Numbered from the stretch's first letter, positions 1-8,657 are shown. The stretch: 64,000 nt of DNA from Thiohalospira halophila DSM 15071 (GCF_900112605.1 NZ_FOMJ01000002.1:124001-188000); one strand, 5' to 3'. Numbers and translations are program-made. The notes: generated by a model not told the origin, from the sequence alone.

Positions 1-1033
1 AGAGGGTCGCCGGATCGCTCGCGGTCAGGATCTGCTCGGACCAGGCAAGCAGGGCATCGCTGTCCGCGGCCTCGATGGTTGCCCGGTACTGCTCAGCGAC
101 CTCGCGCCCGAACTTGCGCTCGAGCTGGCGGAGCAGGAGGGTGGCTTCCCCCTCGCGCAGGCCTTCCTGACGCCCTTCCTGGCGCCCTTCCTTCAGTCCC
201 TGCTCGAGCCCCTGTTCTAGTCCCTGTTCGATGCCCTGCTCGAGCCCCTGTTCAAGACCTTGCTGGAGTCCCTTCTGCTTCCACTGCTCTTCCCATTCCT
301 TTACGCGTTCGGACAGCATGCTCTCCATCTCCTGAAGATCGTTGGTGGGTGGCGGTGCCTGCTCCCCGAATCGGCCGGGGAGCAGGACTCGTCCCAGCCA
401 GACGCTGAAGGCCCGCCGGATCGAGCGTTGTTCGGGGGCTGCCAGCCACTCCCGGAGGCGCTGGACCACGGCCTGGAGGTCTTCCGGGTTCCGGCTGTGC
501 TCCAGCCGGAAGATGGCCGCCGCCAGATTGCGATCGGGCAGCTCCCCTGCACGGAACGCCCCCTCGTCGATAATCAGGTACCGGAAATCGGGGCGATAGG
601 CCTCCAGTCCGCCCGGTACCGGCGCGATGAGGTCGGCGACCTCCCGGGGCGCGGTCCAGCGCCTGTCCCCATTATAGAGGACCAGGGGCAGGACGGGAGG
701 GAGCTGGCCGTTGTCCGTGGTCTCCCCGGCCCGGAGCAGGTCCTGGTAGAGCAGCCCCAGATAGGTCATCAGCCGGATGGCCATGGAGCGGTCCACGGTG
801 GACTGGAACTCCAGGAGGAGGTAGACGTAGCACCAGCCCTCGCCCCAGGGGGCGCGCCATAGGAGGTCGTCCTCCCGCTGGCGCAGGTCGTCGCTGACGA
901 AACCGGCGTTGACTCGTTCCAGGCGGTCGAGGTCGAGCCGGTCCACCCACGGCTCGTGGACAAAGCCGCGCAGGAGGTCGGCGACGAGTTCGGGGTGGCT
1001 GAAGAGGTGCTTGTAGGCGCCGTCGTGTTCCAT
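1..1033 (-). CDS. Rpn-family recombination-promoting nuclease / PD-(D/E)XK transposase-like protein, 3' end off the window
   Basis: The protein reads from ATG at 1033 (beginning MEHDGAYKHLFSHPELVADL) to the window edge, 344 codons without a stop. The N-terminal ~250 residues resemble the Rpn/PDDEXK_2 family: the opening KHLFSHPE, then LLLEFQSTVDRSMAIRL near residues 72-88, and YRPDFRYLIIDEG further on. A charged Gln-Gly-Leu-Glu repeat linker follows. The visible end (LLLRQLERKFG) looks like the start of the DUF4351 tail that often ends these proteins. Rpn proteins are DNA endonucleases linked to RecA-independent recombination and phage defence. The family is well supported; the activity here is inferred. 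The gene stands alone, convergent with nothing, upstream of the porin terminator. Confidence 0.8.
   Translation of the reverse strand, partial: MEHDGAYKHLFSHPELVADLLRGFVHEPWVDRLDLDRLERVNAGFVSDDLRQREDDLLWRAPWGEGWCYVYLLLEFQSTVDRSMAIRLMTYLGLLYQDLLRAGETTDNGQLPPVLPLVLYNGDRRWTAPREVADLIAPVPGGLEAYRPDFRYLIIDEGAFRAGELPDRNLAAAIFRLEHSRNPEDLQAVVQRLREWLAAPEQRSIRRAFSVWLGRVLLPGRFGEQAPPPTNDLQEMESMLSERVKEWEEQWKQKGLQQGLEQGLEQGIEQGLEQGLEQGLKEGRQEGRQEGLREGEATLLLRQLERKFGREVAEQYRATIEAADSDALLAWSEQILTASDPATL
199..270. repeat. Six imperfect 12-bp tandem units inside the Rpn-like gene
   Basis: Six consecutive 12-base units, each close to cctgctcgagcc, lie at 199-210, 211-222, 223-234, 235-246, 247-258 and 259-270. On the minus strand they encode a Glu-Gln-Gly-(Leu/Ile) tetrapeptide repeat, a hydrophilic linker common in Rpn-family proteins. 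The unit number is likely to vary between strains through slippage; that is inference. Confidence 0.8.
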
Positions 1034-1114
1034 GGGTCCCCTTCCCTGGGTACCGGATGTGGCGACCAGCGTACCACTGCCGGGGAGCGGGGAGTGAGCC
1101 CGACAGGGGCCGGA

Positions 1115-1144
1115 AACGAAAGAACCCCGGCCGGGGCCGGGGTT
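1115..1144 (-). terminator. Rho-independent terminator of the porin gene
   Basis: A perfect 10-bp inverted repeat (arms 1123-1132 and 1135-1144, aaccccggcc / ggccggggtt) lies 47 bases past the porin stop. Read on the minus strand the stem is followed by a T-rich stretch (ctttcgttt). This is the expected geometry for a terminator of the minus-strand gene. Confidence 0.8.
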
Positions 1145-1191
1145 CGGGGCGCCCATCGGGGGGATGGGCGCGGATTCAGCGGGCGGGAGCC

Positions 1192-2358
1192 CTAGAAGCT
1201 GTAGTGGGCGCCCACGGTGAAGGCGGAGCCGCCGTGCTGAGACACAGTATCCTCTTCGTAGGCGACCGGGGAGAAGCCGCCGCCCTCGTCCTCGTAGTAC
1301 TCGGCGAAGAACTTCATGGCCTCGGAGGCGTTGTAGTCGACGCCGAGGTGGACGAATTCACCCGTGGCGCCTTCGGCCTCACCGAACTTGGCCTTGTACT
1401 TGAAGTCGCCCGCGGTGTAGCCGGCGTAGAGGTTGTAGACGGTGGCATCCTCCTCGAGGTAGGCCGTACCGTCATAATTGCTAGCGCGGTTGCCATCGGC
1501 ATCGACGTAGAAGTCGCCGTCAGACGCCTTTTCGACACCGTCGGTGACCTGCTCGAACTGGGCAGCGAGGTCGAGGTTGCCGAGGTCGGCGCTGATGGCG
1601 CCACCTACTAGAGCTGACTCGTAATCGGGCTCACCCGCGGCCACATCCACACTATCCTGCTCGGAGTTACGCATCTCGTAACCCAGGCTGGCGGTCAGCG
1701 GACCGCCGGACCACGTGCCGGTGAAGGTGTAGACGTTGCCACCGCCCGAGGTACTGTCGTACGCGCCGTTGGAATCCTGACCCTTCCCGAAGGTGTATCC
1801 ATCCGATTCGGTGCCCTTGGCAAAACTCACTCCAGCATCGAACTGGAAGCCGCCCATCTCCGGGGTGGAGTAGACCAGCGTATCGGAGGTGCGGAAGAGG
1901 GCGTAGGTGGACCAGCCGGCGTAGTAGGAGCTGTACATGTCCGTGGGATAGGCGATGGCATTGTAGAAGACGCCCCACATCTTGCCGGCGTGGACGGAGC
2001 CCCAGTCGCCGGAGAGGCCGATCTTGGAGACGCGGGCCTGTTTGTTGCCGTACGCGCCATCCTTGTCGAAGTTCAGCGTGGAGATCTCGCCGGTGGTGGA
2101 GTCGACGCCCAGCTCGTAGGTGAAGGAGCCGGTGAGGCCGTCGGCGACCTCGGCGGAGCCGGTGAGGCCGATGCGGGTGTAGGCGTCACGAAGGCCGACG
2201 CGGTCATTGTAGTCCTCGCCGGGGCCGTCCGGGGAGACGTATTCGATGCCCTGACGCAGGGAGCCGTAGATGGAGAGGTTGTCGTTGACCTCCACGGCCT
2301 GGGCCTGGGGCGCGACGATGGCCGCGGCGGCCGCGGCGATGAGCGTCTTGCGATACAT
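1192..2358 (-). CDS. Gram-negative porin (Porin_4-like)
   Basis: A 388-residue outer-membrane beta-barrel of the general porin type. The N-terminus (MYRKTLIAAAAAAIVAPQAQA) is a clear signal peptide ending in AQA. The mature start VEVNDNLSIYGSLRQGIEYV is typical of proteobacterial porins, and the last residue is Phe (HYSF), the C-terminal aromatic read by the BAM machinery. Alternating aromatic and polar residues and acidic loops (DDEGGGF, EEDTVS) fit a barrel. The ATG at 2370 has its purine-rich AGAAGG directly abutting it, so the ATG at 2358, about 11 bases past AAGGA, is preferred. It lies downstream of proVWX on the same strand and is separated from it by two inverted repeats. Substrate unknown. 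Confidence 0.85.
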   Translation of the reverse strand: MYRKTLIAAAAAAIVAPQAQAVEVNDNLSIYGSLRQGIEYVSPDGPGEDYNDRVGLRDAYTRIGLTGSAEVADGLTGSFTYELGVDSTTGEISTLNFDKDGAYGNKQARVSKIGLSGDWGSVHAGKMWGVFYNAIAYPTDMYSSYYAGWSTYALFRTSDTLVYSTPEMGGFQFDAGVSFAKGTESDGYTFGKGQDSNGAYDSTSGGGNVYTFTGTWSGGPLTASLGYEMRNSEQDSVDVAAGEPDYESALVGGAISADLGNLDLAAQFEQVTDGVEKASDGDFYVDADGNRASNYDGTAYLEEDATVYNLYAGYTAGDFKYKAKFGEAEGATGEFVHLGVDYNASEAMKFFAEYYEDEGGGFSPVAYEEDTVSQHGGSAFTVGAHYSF

Positions 2359-2400
2359 GGCGGTTGTCATCCTTCTAGTAACGATGGATGGGACGGGATG

Positions 2401-2474
2401 GCACAGGGGGGTTACGGAATCGTCGGCAGAACCTCCCTGTGCCGAGGAGTGGCCCCCGGTGGAACACGGGGGCC
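2401..2474. repeat. Two consecutive perfect inverted repeats between proX and the porin gene
   Basis: gcacaggg (2401-2408) pairs with ccctgtgc (2435-2442), and ggcccccg (2451-2458) pairs with cgggggcc (2467-2474). Neither is followed by a T-run on either strand, so they are not convincing intrinsic terminators. They may stabilise the proVWX 3' end or attenuate read-through into the porin gene. Confidence 0.5.
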
Positions 2475-2491
2475 GGAGTCGGGGCGGGGCG

Positions 2492-3355
2492 TTACAGCTC
2501 GCCGGTCACCCAGTAGTCGACGTACTGCGACTGTTCCTCCATGAAGGCGTCCACGGCCTCCTCGTAGGAGGACTCGCGGGCCTGGTACATGTAGTCCTGG
2601 AGCATCTCCAGCGGGATCTGGATCCGGGAGACGACGCTGGCCACCTCGACGTGGTCCTGGTAGAAGCCCTTTCGGGTCAGGGCGTCGATGTGCTCGGCGC
2701 CGCCCAGGGAGCCCTCCGGATCCTCGAGATAGCGCAGGTCGTAGGCGCCGAACTTCCAGTGGGGGCTCCAGCCGGTGACCACGATCCACTCGTCACGCCG
2801 GGTGGCGCGGTCCAGGGCGGCGGTCATGGCCGCGCCGCTGGAGGTCTGCAGGTCGTAGCCGTCCAGGCCGTAGTCCTCCACCGCCTGCTTGGACAGGCGG
2901 GTGAGGCCGGCGCCCGGGTCGATGCCGGTGATGGTGCCGTCCAGCTTCTCGCGCACCGAGTCCTTCTTCAGGTCCTCGATGGAGGAGAGCTCGCTCTCCG
3001 GGACGTAGGTCGGGACGATCCAGCCCAGGCGCGCGTGGGTGTAGAGCGGCCCCAGGTTCACGAAGTCCCCGGCGTGCTTCTCGATGTAGTCGGCGTGGGT
3101 GCCGGGCTGCCAGGACATGAGCATCATGTCGATGTCACTGCCGGCCAGGCCCTGGTACTGCGGGGCGATGTCGGTCTGGGTGAGTTCGACCTCCTGGTCC
3201 AGGCGCTCCTCGAGGATGCGCTTGGTCAGCTTGGTGACGAACTCGGCGTCGGACCAGGCGGTCCAGCCGATCTTCACGGTCTCGGCCTGGGCCGAGAAGG
3301 CCAGGCCGACGCCGACCATGGCGCCGGTGGCCCACTTCAGGGACTGCTTCAACAT
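2492..3355 (-). CDS. proX: Glycine betaine/proline ABC transporter substrate-binding protein
   Basis: A 287-residue periplasmic binding protein of the OpuAC/ProX family. Its signal peptide (MLKQSLKWATGAMVGVGLAF...AQA, cut before ETVKIGW) is followed by the family pattern KIGWTAWSDAEFVTKLTKRI, then DIAPQYQGLAGSDIDMMLMSW and VTGWSPHWKFGAYDLRYLEDP near the C-terminus. Trp and Tyr residues in these blocks form the aromatic cage that binds quaternary amines in characterised homologues. It is the last gene of proV-proW-proX, 57 bases after proW, with a strong ribosome site (AAAGGAGAAA) before its ATG. The role is osmoprotectant uptake; the exact ligand (betaine, proline betaine or choline) cannot be read. 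Confidence 0.93.
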   Translation of the reverse strand: MLKQSLKWATGAMVGVGLAFSAQAETVKIGWTAWSDAEFVTKLTKRILEERLDQEVELTQTDIAPQYQGLAGSDIDMMLMSWQPGTHADYIEKHAGDFVNLGPLYTHARLGWIVPTYVPESELSSIEDLKKDSVREKLDGTITGIDPGAGLTRLSKQAVEDYGLDGYDLQTSSGAAMTAALDRATRRDEWIVVTGWSPHWKFGAYDLRYLEDPEGSLGGAEHIDALTRKGFYQDHVEVASVVSRIQIPLEMLQDYMYQARESSYEEAVDAFMEEQSQYVDYWVTGEL

Positions 3356-3412
3356 GCCGTTTCTCCTTTCTGGCTTGCGATAACCGTAGTCTGGTTGATT
3401 TTTCCAGCTTTG

Positions 3413-4303
3413 CTACCCGCGCCCGATGAGCCTGCGCAGGAATCCGCCGAGACCGCCGCTGCTGCGACGCTCGCCGAAACTCTGGGTGATGCGGTCGAGG
3501 AGGATGGCGAGGATGACCACCCCCAGCCCGCCCTCGAAGCCGAGGCCGACATTCAGCCGCTGGATGCCGGTGAGCACGGTGTTGCCCAGGCCGCCGGCGC
3601 CGATCATGGAGGCGATGACCACCATGGACAGGGCCAGCATGATGGTCTGGTTGATGCCCGCCATGATGGAGGGCATGGCCAGGGGCAGCTGGACCTTCCA
3701 CAGGAGCTGGCGCTCGGTACAGCCGAAGGCGAGCCCTGCCTCCACGTGCTCCCGGGAGACCTGGCGGATGCCGAGGTTGGTCAGCCGTACCGCCGGCGGC
3801 ATGGCGAAGACCACCGTGGCGATGGTGCCGGGGACCTTGCCCAGGCCGAAGAAGATGGCCGCCGGGATGAGGTAGACGAAGGGCGGCATGGTCTGCATGA
3901 GGTCCAGCAGTGGGCGGACCGAGGCCTCGACCTTGTCGCTGCGCGCCATGGCCACGCCCACCGGCAGCCCCAGGACTAGGGCGACCACGCTGGCAGAGAG
4001 CACCAGGGCCAGGGTGGACATGGTCTCCGCCCACAGCCCCATGCTGAAGAGCACCAGCATGGAGATGGCGGCGAAGAGGCCGAAGCGCCAGCTCACCCGC
4101 CACCACGCCAGGGCGACGAGGATCACGGCCATGAGCTCCGGCGGAGCGCCGCGCAGGATGTCCTCGAAGCCGTTGGAGAGGAAGCCGATGACATCGGAGA
4201 TGCCGTCGAGGAGCGGCTGGAGGTTGACCAGGATCCAGTCCACCAGGGCCTCGACCCAGCCGCCGATATCGATGTTTTCCTGGAGAAAATCTTTGATATT
4301 CAT
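3413..4303 (-). CDS. proW: Glycine betaine/proline ABC transporter permease
   Basis: A 296-residue inner-membrane permease. About six transmembrane segments are visible, from LMAVILVALAWWRVSWRFG through LALVLSASVVALVLGLPVG to the C-terminal GGLGVVILAILLDRITQ. The EAA loop that docks on the ATPase reads EAGLAFGCTERQLLWKVQLP, and GINQTIMLALSMVVIASMIG is highly typical of ProW/OpuAB. A roughly 90-residue amphipathic N-terminal extension precedes the core, as in ProW. ATG at 4303 lies 6 bases after the proV stop, so the pair is translationally close. It forms the translocation pathway for proX-delivered compatible solutes. Confidence 0.93.
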   Translation of the reverse strand: MNIKDFLQENIDIGGWVEALVDWILVNLQPLLDGISDVIGFLSNGFEDILRGAPPELMAVILVALAWWRVSWRFGLFAAISMLVLFSMGLWAETMSTLALVLSASVVALVLGLPVGVAMARSDKVEASVRPLLDLMQTMPPFVYLIPAAIFFGLGKVPGTIATVVFAMPPAVRLTNLGIRQVSREHVEAGLAFGCTERQLLWKVQLPLAMPSIMAGINQTIMLALSMVVIASMIGAGGLGNTVLTGIQRLNVGLGFEGGLGVVILAILLDRITQSFGERRSSGGLGGFLRRLIGRG

Positions 4304-4309
4304 GTCGGT

Positions 4310-5503
4310 TTATCCGGTCCGGTCCAGGGTTTCGAGCAGCGCCTTGCGGGAGATGACGCCGAGGTAGCGGCCGTTATCGTCCACCACCGGTACCGGCCAG
4401 CGGGCGGCGGCCACCATGGAGAGCACGTCGGTGAGCGGCATGTCCTGGCCGGCGGTCTCGATATCCTTGAGGAAGGCCTCGGCGTAGCGGGTTTCCCCCT
4501 CGCCCTTCATGGCCTCCATGAGGCTGTCGACGCTGATCATCCCCAGGTACTTCTGGTTCTTGTCGAGGATCACCGCCGCGTCGCTGGTGGCGCGCTTGAG
4601 CTGCTGCAGCGCGGTATTCACGTCCACCCCGGGCCGCTCGATGACGGTGACCGCATCCCGCCGGGCGATGTCCCCGGCGGAGAAGACCTGGCTGACGTCC
4701 ACGCCGTAGAAGAAGGAGCGGACGTAGTCATTGGCCGGGTTGGTGACGATCTCCTCCGGCGTGCCCACCTGGACCACCTCGCCGCCCTGCATGATGGCGA
4801 TGCGATCGCCGATGCGCATGGCCTCGTCCAGGTCGTGGGAGATGAAGACCACGGTGCGGGCGTGCTTCTCCTGGAGAGAGATGAGCTCGTCCTGCATCTC
4901 GGTGCGGATGAGCGGGTCCAGGGCAGAGAAGGCCTCGTCCATGAGGAGGATGGAGGGGTCCACGGCCAGCGCCCGGGCCAGGCCCACGCGCTGCTGCATA
5001 CCGCCGGAGAGTTCGCTGGGGTAGCTGTTGGCGTTGCTCTTGAGCCCCACCGTCTCCAGCGCCTCCAGCGCGCGCTCCTCGCGCTTGGCGCGGTCGGCGC
5101 CGCTGATCTCCAGGCCGAAGGCGGTATTCTCGAGGACGGTGCGGTGAGGGAGGAGGGCAAAGGACTGGAAGACCATGGACATGTCCCGTCGCCGCAGCTC
5201 GATGAGCTCCTTGCGGCTCATCTTCGTCACGTCGTGGCCGTCGACCTTTACCGACCCGCGAGTGGGCTCGATGAGCCGGTTGAGCAGGCGGACCATGGTG
5301 GACTTGCCGGATCCCGACAGCCCCATGATGACGAAGACCTCGCCCTCCTGAATGGCGAAGTTGGCGTCCTTGACGCCGACGGTGTTGCCGGTCTTCTCGA
5401 AGATGGCGTCCTTGTCCTGGCCCTGGTCCATGAGCTCGAAGGCCTCATCGGGGTCGGGGCCGAATATCTTGTACAGATTCTCAACGACGATCTTGTCGGT
5501 CAT
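4310..5503 (-). CDS. proV: Glycine betaine/proline ABC transporter ATP-binding protein with CBS domains
   Basis: A 397-residue ABC ATPase. Walker A is [22 protein letters not shown]-loop [16 protein letters not shown], signature [16 protein letters not shown], Walker [14 protein letters not shown], and the switch His is in [10 protein letters not shown]. An insertion between the N-terminus and Walker A (residues 15-40, [23 protein letters not shown]) is characteristic of ProV. The last ~120 residues form two CBS repeats ([15 protein letters not shown] and [15 protein letters not shown]). CBS modules in OpuA sense ionic strength or nucleotides, so osmotic gating is likely. ATG at 5503 is chosen; a TTG two codons upstream is possible. 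First gene of the operon, preceded by a sigma-70-like promoter about 180 bases away. Confidence 0.94.
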   Translation of the reverse strand: MTDKIVVENLYKIFGPDPDEAFELMDQGQDKDAIFEKTGNTVGVKDANFAIQEGEVFVIMGLSGSGKSTMVRLLNRLIEPTRGSVKVDGHDVTKMSRKELIELRRRDMSMVFQSFALLPHRTVLENTAFGLEISGADRAKREERALEALETVGLKSNANSYPSELSGGMQQRVGLARALAVDPSILLMDEAFSALDPLIRTEMQDELISLQEKHARTVVFISHDLDEAMRIGDRIAIMQGGEVVQVGTPEEIVTNPANDYVRSFFYGVDVSQVFSAGDIARRDAVTVIERPGVDVNTALQQLKRATSDAAVILDKNQKYLGMISVDSLMEAMKGEGETRYAEAFLKDIETAGQDMPLTDVLSMVAAARWPVPVVDDNGRYLGVISRKALLETLDRTG

Positions 5504-5680
5504 GGGCAAGCATCACGTGCGGTGTGAGTGGAAGGGTAGTGTCACAAAGGGGCAACACCGCCCAGTTTCGGGCATAACGACCCGAAAGGAATTGATTTGG
5601 CGCATTCAACCCCGCGCTTGGTGCGCGAAAAATGAACTGCCATGCGGGACACAGGAAACCGGTCCCGATGTTGCTCATGC

Positions 5681-5710
5681 AGTATAAGACAAATTTTTCG
5701 GCTTGCCCAA
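5681..5710 (-). promoter_or_regulatory. Candidate sigma-70 promoter for proVWX
   Basis: On the minus strand TTGGGC (5705-5710) and TATACT (5681-5686) are separated by 18 bases in an AT-rich island that stands out from the GC-rich surroundings. The start point would fall near 5674, leaving a leader of about 170 bases before proV. The 387-base interval 5504-5890 holds this promoter and the repeat element at 5756-5876, and no gene that I can support. Confidence 0.5.
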
Positions 5711-5755
5711 ATTTTGGACCGGTCGGTCAGGAAGGTGGCCGACGTGGACCCGTTT

Positions 5756-5876
5756 CCGTCATTCCCGCGGAGGCGGGAATCTCGATGGCGGAGCCCCGGA
5801 TCGGATGGCTGCTCCGGGCGCTGCGGGCCTGTTCTCGGGGTTCCGGACTGGCGCTACGCGCCATCCGGAATGACGG
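5756..5876. repeat. 121-bp REP/MITE-like element with 10-bp terminal inverted repeats
   Basis: The element opens with ccgtcattcc (5756-5765) and closes with its exact inverse ggaatgacgg (5867-5876). Inside are two hairpins: attcccgc / gcgggaat (5761-5768 and 5773-5780), and ttccggactggcgc paired with gcgccatccggaa (5841-5870, one bulge). The right-hand ~53 bases, read on the minus strand, recur at 14490-14544 with about four differences. It sits between the proVWX promoter and ispH and encodes nothing. This structure suits a dispersed palindromic repeat family or a small non-autonomous element. Confidence 0.7.
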
Positions 5877-5890
5877 GGGCCAGGGTTGTT

Positions 5891-6868
5891 CTAGGGCTGT
5901 TCGGCGGCCTCGCCGCGCTGGAGGAGTTCCCGGGGCAGGGAGAAGACCACTTCCTCCTTCGGCCCCTCCAGGGTCTCCGGGGCCGTGGCGCCCCATTCCT
6001 GGAGCTGCTCGATGACGCCGTTCACCAGGACCTCCGGGGCGGAGGCGCCGGCGGTGACGCCGATGCGCTGGATGCCATCGAACCAGTCCCGCTGCAGGTC
6101 CTCGGCGCCGTCCACCAGCCAGGCCTGGCAGCCGGCGCGCTCGGCCACCTCGCGCAGGCGGTTGGAGTTGGAGCTGTTGGGCGAGCCCACCACCAGCACG
6201 GCATCGGCCTCCTCGGCCAGCCGCTTCACGGCATCCTGCCGGTTCTGGGTGGCGTAGCAGATGTCCTCCTTGCGCGGCGTCTCCACGGTGGGGAAGCGCT
6301 GGCGGATGGCGTCGACGATGGCGGCGGTATCATCCATGGAGAGCGTCGTCTGGGTAACAAAGGCGAGGCGGTCGGGGTCGGTCACCTCCAGGTTCTCGAC
6401 ATCCGCCGGCGTCTCCACCAGGTACATGCCGCCGTCGCCGCCCTCGCGCTCGTACTGGCCCAGGGTGCCCTCCACCTCGGGGTGGCCGGCGTGGCCGATG
6501 AGGAGGCATTCGCGCCCCTCCCGGGCGTAGCGCACCACCTCCAGGTGGACCTTGGTGACCAGGGGGCAGGTGGCGTCGAAGACCGTCAGGCCCCGCCGTT
6601 CCGCCTCCCGCCGGACGGCGGGGGAGACGCCGTGGGCGGAGAAGATCACCGTGGCGCCGTCGGGGACCTCGTCGAGCTCCTCCACGAAGCGGGCGCCCTT
6701 CTCCCGCAGACTGTCCACCACGTAGCGGTTGTGGACCACCTCGTGGCGGACCCAGATGGGGGCGCCGAAGGCGTCCAGGGCGCGGTCAACGATCTCGATG
6801 GCGCGGTCCACGCCGGCGCAGAAGCCGCGCGGGCTGGCCAGGAGGATGCGGGGGGCGGTTTCGGTCAT
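5891..6868 (-). CDS. ispH: 4-hydroxy-3-methylbut-2-enyl diphosphate reductase
   Basis: A 325-residue [4Fe-4S] enzyme of the last MEP-pathway step, making IPP and DMAPP from HMBPP in the cytoplasm. The three cluster cysteines are in [13 protein letters not shown] (Cys17), [12 protein letters not shown] and [11 protein letters not shown]. The substrate-binding motifs [32 protein letters not shown] and [11 protein letters not shown] are all present, and length matches the family. ATG at 6868 overlaps the fkpB stop by four bases (ATGA). The fkpB-ispH pairing is also seen in E. coli and other gammaproteobacteria. Confidence 0.97.
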   Translation of the reverse strand: MTETAPRILLASPRGFCAGVDRAIEIVDRALDAFGAPIWVRHEVVHNRYVVDSLREKGARFVEELDEVPDGATVIFSAHGVSPAVRREAERRGLTVFDATCPLVTKVHLEVVRYAREGRECLLIGHAGHPEVEGTLGQYEREGGDGGMYLVETPADVENLEVTDPDRLAFVTQTTLSMDDTAAIVDAIRQRFPTVETPRKEDICYATQNRQDAVKRLAEEADAVLVVGSPNSSNSNRLREVAERAGCQAWLVDGAEDLQRDWFDGIQRIGVTAGASAPEVLVNGVIEQLQEWGATAPETLEGPKEEVVFSLPRELLQRGEAAEQP

Positions 6869-7326
6869 GCGTCCTCCGGAGCCGGCTCCACCGCCACCAC
6901 CTCTACGTCGAAGGTGAGAGTGTGGCCGGCCAGGGGGTGGTTGAAGTCGACGCGGACCTGGTCTCCCTGGATGTCCAGGATGGTCCCCGGAACCTCCTCG
7001 CCGTTGGGGACACTGAAGCCGACGATGAGCCCCGGCTGGGGGTCGACGTCGTCGGGGAAGCGGTCGCGCTCGACGAAGTGGATGTTGCCCACGTCGGGGT
7101 AGCCGAAGCCCTCGCGCGGGTCGATCTGGAGGCATTCGCGATCCCCGGGGGCGAGGCCGCGCACCACCGCCTCCAGCCCCTCGATGAGGGTGCCGTCGCC
7201 CACGGTGAAGGTCAGTGGATCGAAGCCCTCGGTGGTCTCCACCACCGTGCCGTCCTCCAGGGCGAGGGTGTAGCGCAGCGTCGCCTGCATGCCGGGGGCG
7301 ACGGTGGTCGGGTTCTCTTCGGTCAC
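6865..7326 (-). CDS. fkpB: FKBP-type peptidyl-prolyl cis-trans isomerase (SlpA-like)
   Basis: A 153-residue cytoplasmic FKBP with the SlyD/SlpA architecture. The FKBP core ([45 protein letters not shown]) is split by the chaperone-type insert-in-flap ([25 protein letters not shown]) and closes with [22 protein letters not shown], the family signature. Unlike SlyD there is no His-rich tail. It starts at GTG 7326, supported by GGAGG seven bases upstream; the next ATG is 12 codons in and would cut the fold. It overlaps ispH by four bases, and the two are probably cotranscribed. Confidence 0.93.
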   Translation of the reverse strand: MTEENPTTVAPGMQATLRYTLALEDGTVVETTEGFDPLTFTVGDGTLIEGLEAVVRGLAPGDRECLQIDPREGFGYPDVGNIHFVERDRFPDDVDPQPGLIVGFSVPNGEEVPGTILDIQGDQVRVDFNHPLAGHTLTFDVEVVAVEPAPEDA

Positions 7327-7471
7327 GGATGCCTCCGTCTCAATTTTCCTGTCAGTCTACGCCCGCGGCGGGCGTCATTTAAGCCACCCACGGCGGGGGA
7401 GATCCCGGCCCGGGGTGGCCGCGTTTTTGTGCGCTGGTTCACAGAACGGGGTATTGAGGCCGGAACGCGGT

Positions 7472-7497
7472 TCAAGCTCTGCCCGAACTGGACGATA
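7472..7497 (+). promoter_or_regulatory. Candidate sigma-28 (FliA) flagellar promoter
   Basis: TCAAG (7472-7476), 14 bases, then GACGATA (7491-7497) differs at one base from the TCAAG-N14-GCCGATA pattern known for FliA promoters of Pseudomonas-type gammaproteobacteria. It lies 56 bases upstream of the only nearby plus-strand start codon, that of the YjfB-like motility protein. Motif and gene function support each other. Confidence 0.55.
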
Positions 7498-7552
7498 CTA
7501 TTGGAGCCGACGGCTCAATGCCGACACCCACATCCATCAGGAGGCTACATCC

Positions 7553-7762
7553 ATGGATATCAGCTCCGGCATGCAGGCGGCGGCCCTGGATCAGTACAGC
7601 ACGCGCACGGGGGATGCAGTGACCACCACCATGATGAGCAAGGTGATGGACATGCAGGCCCAGAACGGTGCCCAGCTCATTCAGGGGATCGAGGAGAGTT
7701 CCCAGGCCATTCAGGAAGCCCTCCCCGATAACGTCGGTAACAACGTCAATACCGTCGTCTGA
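7553..7762 (+). CDS. Small YjfB-like putative motility protein
   Basis: A 69-residue acidic protein (MDISSGMQAAALDQYSTRTG at the N-terminus, ending NVNTVV). It is Met/Gln/Ala/Ser rich with no signal peptide or membrane span. It resembles the short YjfB-type putative motility proteins often found among flagellar genes. The ATG at 7553 is preceded by CAGGAGG at 7538-7544 (about 8 bases). A FliA-like promoter lies upstream and a textbook terminator downstream, so it is a single-gene transcription unit. Biochemical role unknown; the family assignment rests on overall composition and the N-terminal pattern. Confidence 0.65.
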   Translation: MDISSGMQAAALDQYSTRTGDAVTTTMMSKVMDMQAQNGAQLIQGIEESSQAIQEALPDNVGNNVNTVV

Positions 7763-7785
7763 GACGCTCCCGTCCGCGGGAGTTA

Positions 7786-7833
7786 CGGGGTCGCCCCGGG
7801 TCCATCGGGCCCGGGGCGACCCCGTTTTTCTTT
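7786..7833 (+). terminator. Rho-independent terminator after the YjfB-like gene
   Basis: A perfect 15-bp stem (7786-7800 cggggtcgccccggg, 7810-7824 cccggggcgaccccg) with a 9-base loop is followed directly by tttttcttta. It is among the strongest terminators in the window. It closes the plus-strand unit before the convergent gene ending at 7842. Confidence 0.93.
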
Positions 7834-7841
7834 ATACCCGC

Positions 7842-8612
7842 TCAGCCCGTCTGGCGGGCGTGGAGTTCCCGCAGCTTGGGCACGGCCAGGCCGGCGGCAT
7901 CGGCGTGCTCGATGGCGCGCGCCAGGCGTACCGGGGCGGAGCGGCCGGTGTTCTTGTGCTCCGGGTCGCCTTCGAAGGCCTCCACCATGCCGTTGATGAG
8001 CGCCTCCCGGTCCAGCTCCTCGCCGGTGAGCCAGGCCTGGATGTCCATGACCTCGTCGGCCACCGTCCGCGCCAGCTCCTGGTGGTCCCGCCACAGGTCG
8101 GTAACGGTCCCGCCGCACTCCAGGCCGGCGATGTTGGTGGTGAGGATGTAGACGTTCTTGCGCACCAGCTCGAAGCGCATGGTCGCCGCGTCGGTCACCT
8201 CGCGCGCCGGGATCCCCAGGCCGTTGAGGGCCTCCACGAGCATCCCCGCCGCCGGCCCGTGGGCCGGGGAGGGGATGACCACCTTGTGGTCCTGCCCCGG
8301 CTTCTTCTCGAACCAGGCGGCGATGACGGTGGGGTTGTCGACCCCGTGGGCCTCCCAGTCCCGCGGCAGCAGCTCGTTCTGCAACAGCCCCACCCGCTGG
8401 CGCCACGCCCCGGGCATGGCCTCCAGCGCCGGGTGGAGGTCGGCCTCGCCCACGGTGAGCATCACCAGGGCCGGCTCGGGGTACTCGGCCTCGACCTGGC
8501 GGGGGTCCATGTCGCGGGTAACGGGGTAGACGGGGTGGCCGGCGCGCAGCAGGGCGCGAGCGAAGACGCCGCCCAGCTCGCCGACGCCCTGCAGGATCAC
8601 GGGTTCTTTCAT
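7842..8612 (-). CDS. NAD(P)-binding, ketopantoate-reductase-like protein of unknown substrate
   Basis: A 256-residue cytoplasmic protein. It begins with a Rossmann-type segment (ILQGVGELGGVFARALLRAGHPVYPVTRD), where the classical GxGxxG is relaxed to GVGELGG. LLQNELLPRDWEAHGVDNPTVIAAWFEKK and the helical C-terminal half resemble the ApbA/PanE layout. I do not recognise a specific enzyme, and the usual ketopantoate-reductase Lys/Asn/Asp set cannot be assigned with confidence. It is a monocistronic minus-strand gene, 45 bases before the HIT gene's stop. Confidence 0.55.
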   Translation of the reverse strand: MKEPVILQGVGELGGVFARALLRAGHPVYPVTRDMDPRQVEAEYPEPALVMLTVGEADLHPALEAMPGAWRQRVGLLQNELLPRDWEAHGVDNPTVIAAWFEKKPGQDHKVVIPSPAHGPAAGMLVEALNGLGIPAREVTDAATMRFELVRKNVYILTTNIAGLECGGTVTDLWRDHQELARTVADEVMDIQAWLTGEELDREALINGMVEAFEGDPEHKNTGRSAPVRLARAIEHADAAGLAVPKLRELHARQTG

Positions 8613-8657
8613 GGCTCGCCTCCTGTTCGGGTGTGCGTGGCCCGATCCTACCAGTCT

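Noticed and set aside
199-270. Possible CRISPR-like array
   Set aside because: The units are 12 bases, directly adjacent without spacers, and encode an EQGL linker in frame with the Rpn-like protein.
2401-2474. Intrinsic terminator between proX and the porin
   Set aside because: Both stems lack a following T-run on either strand; reported only as inverted repeats.
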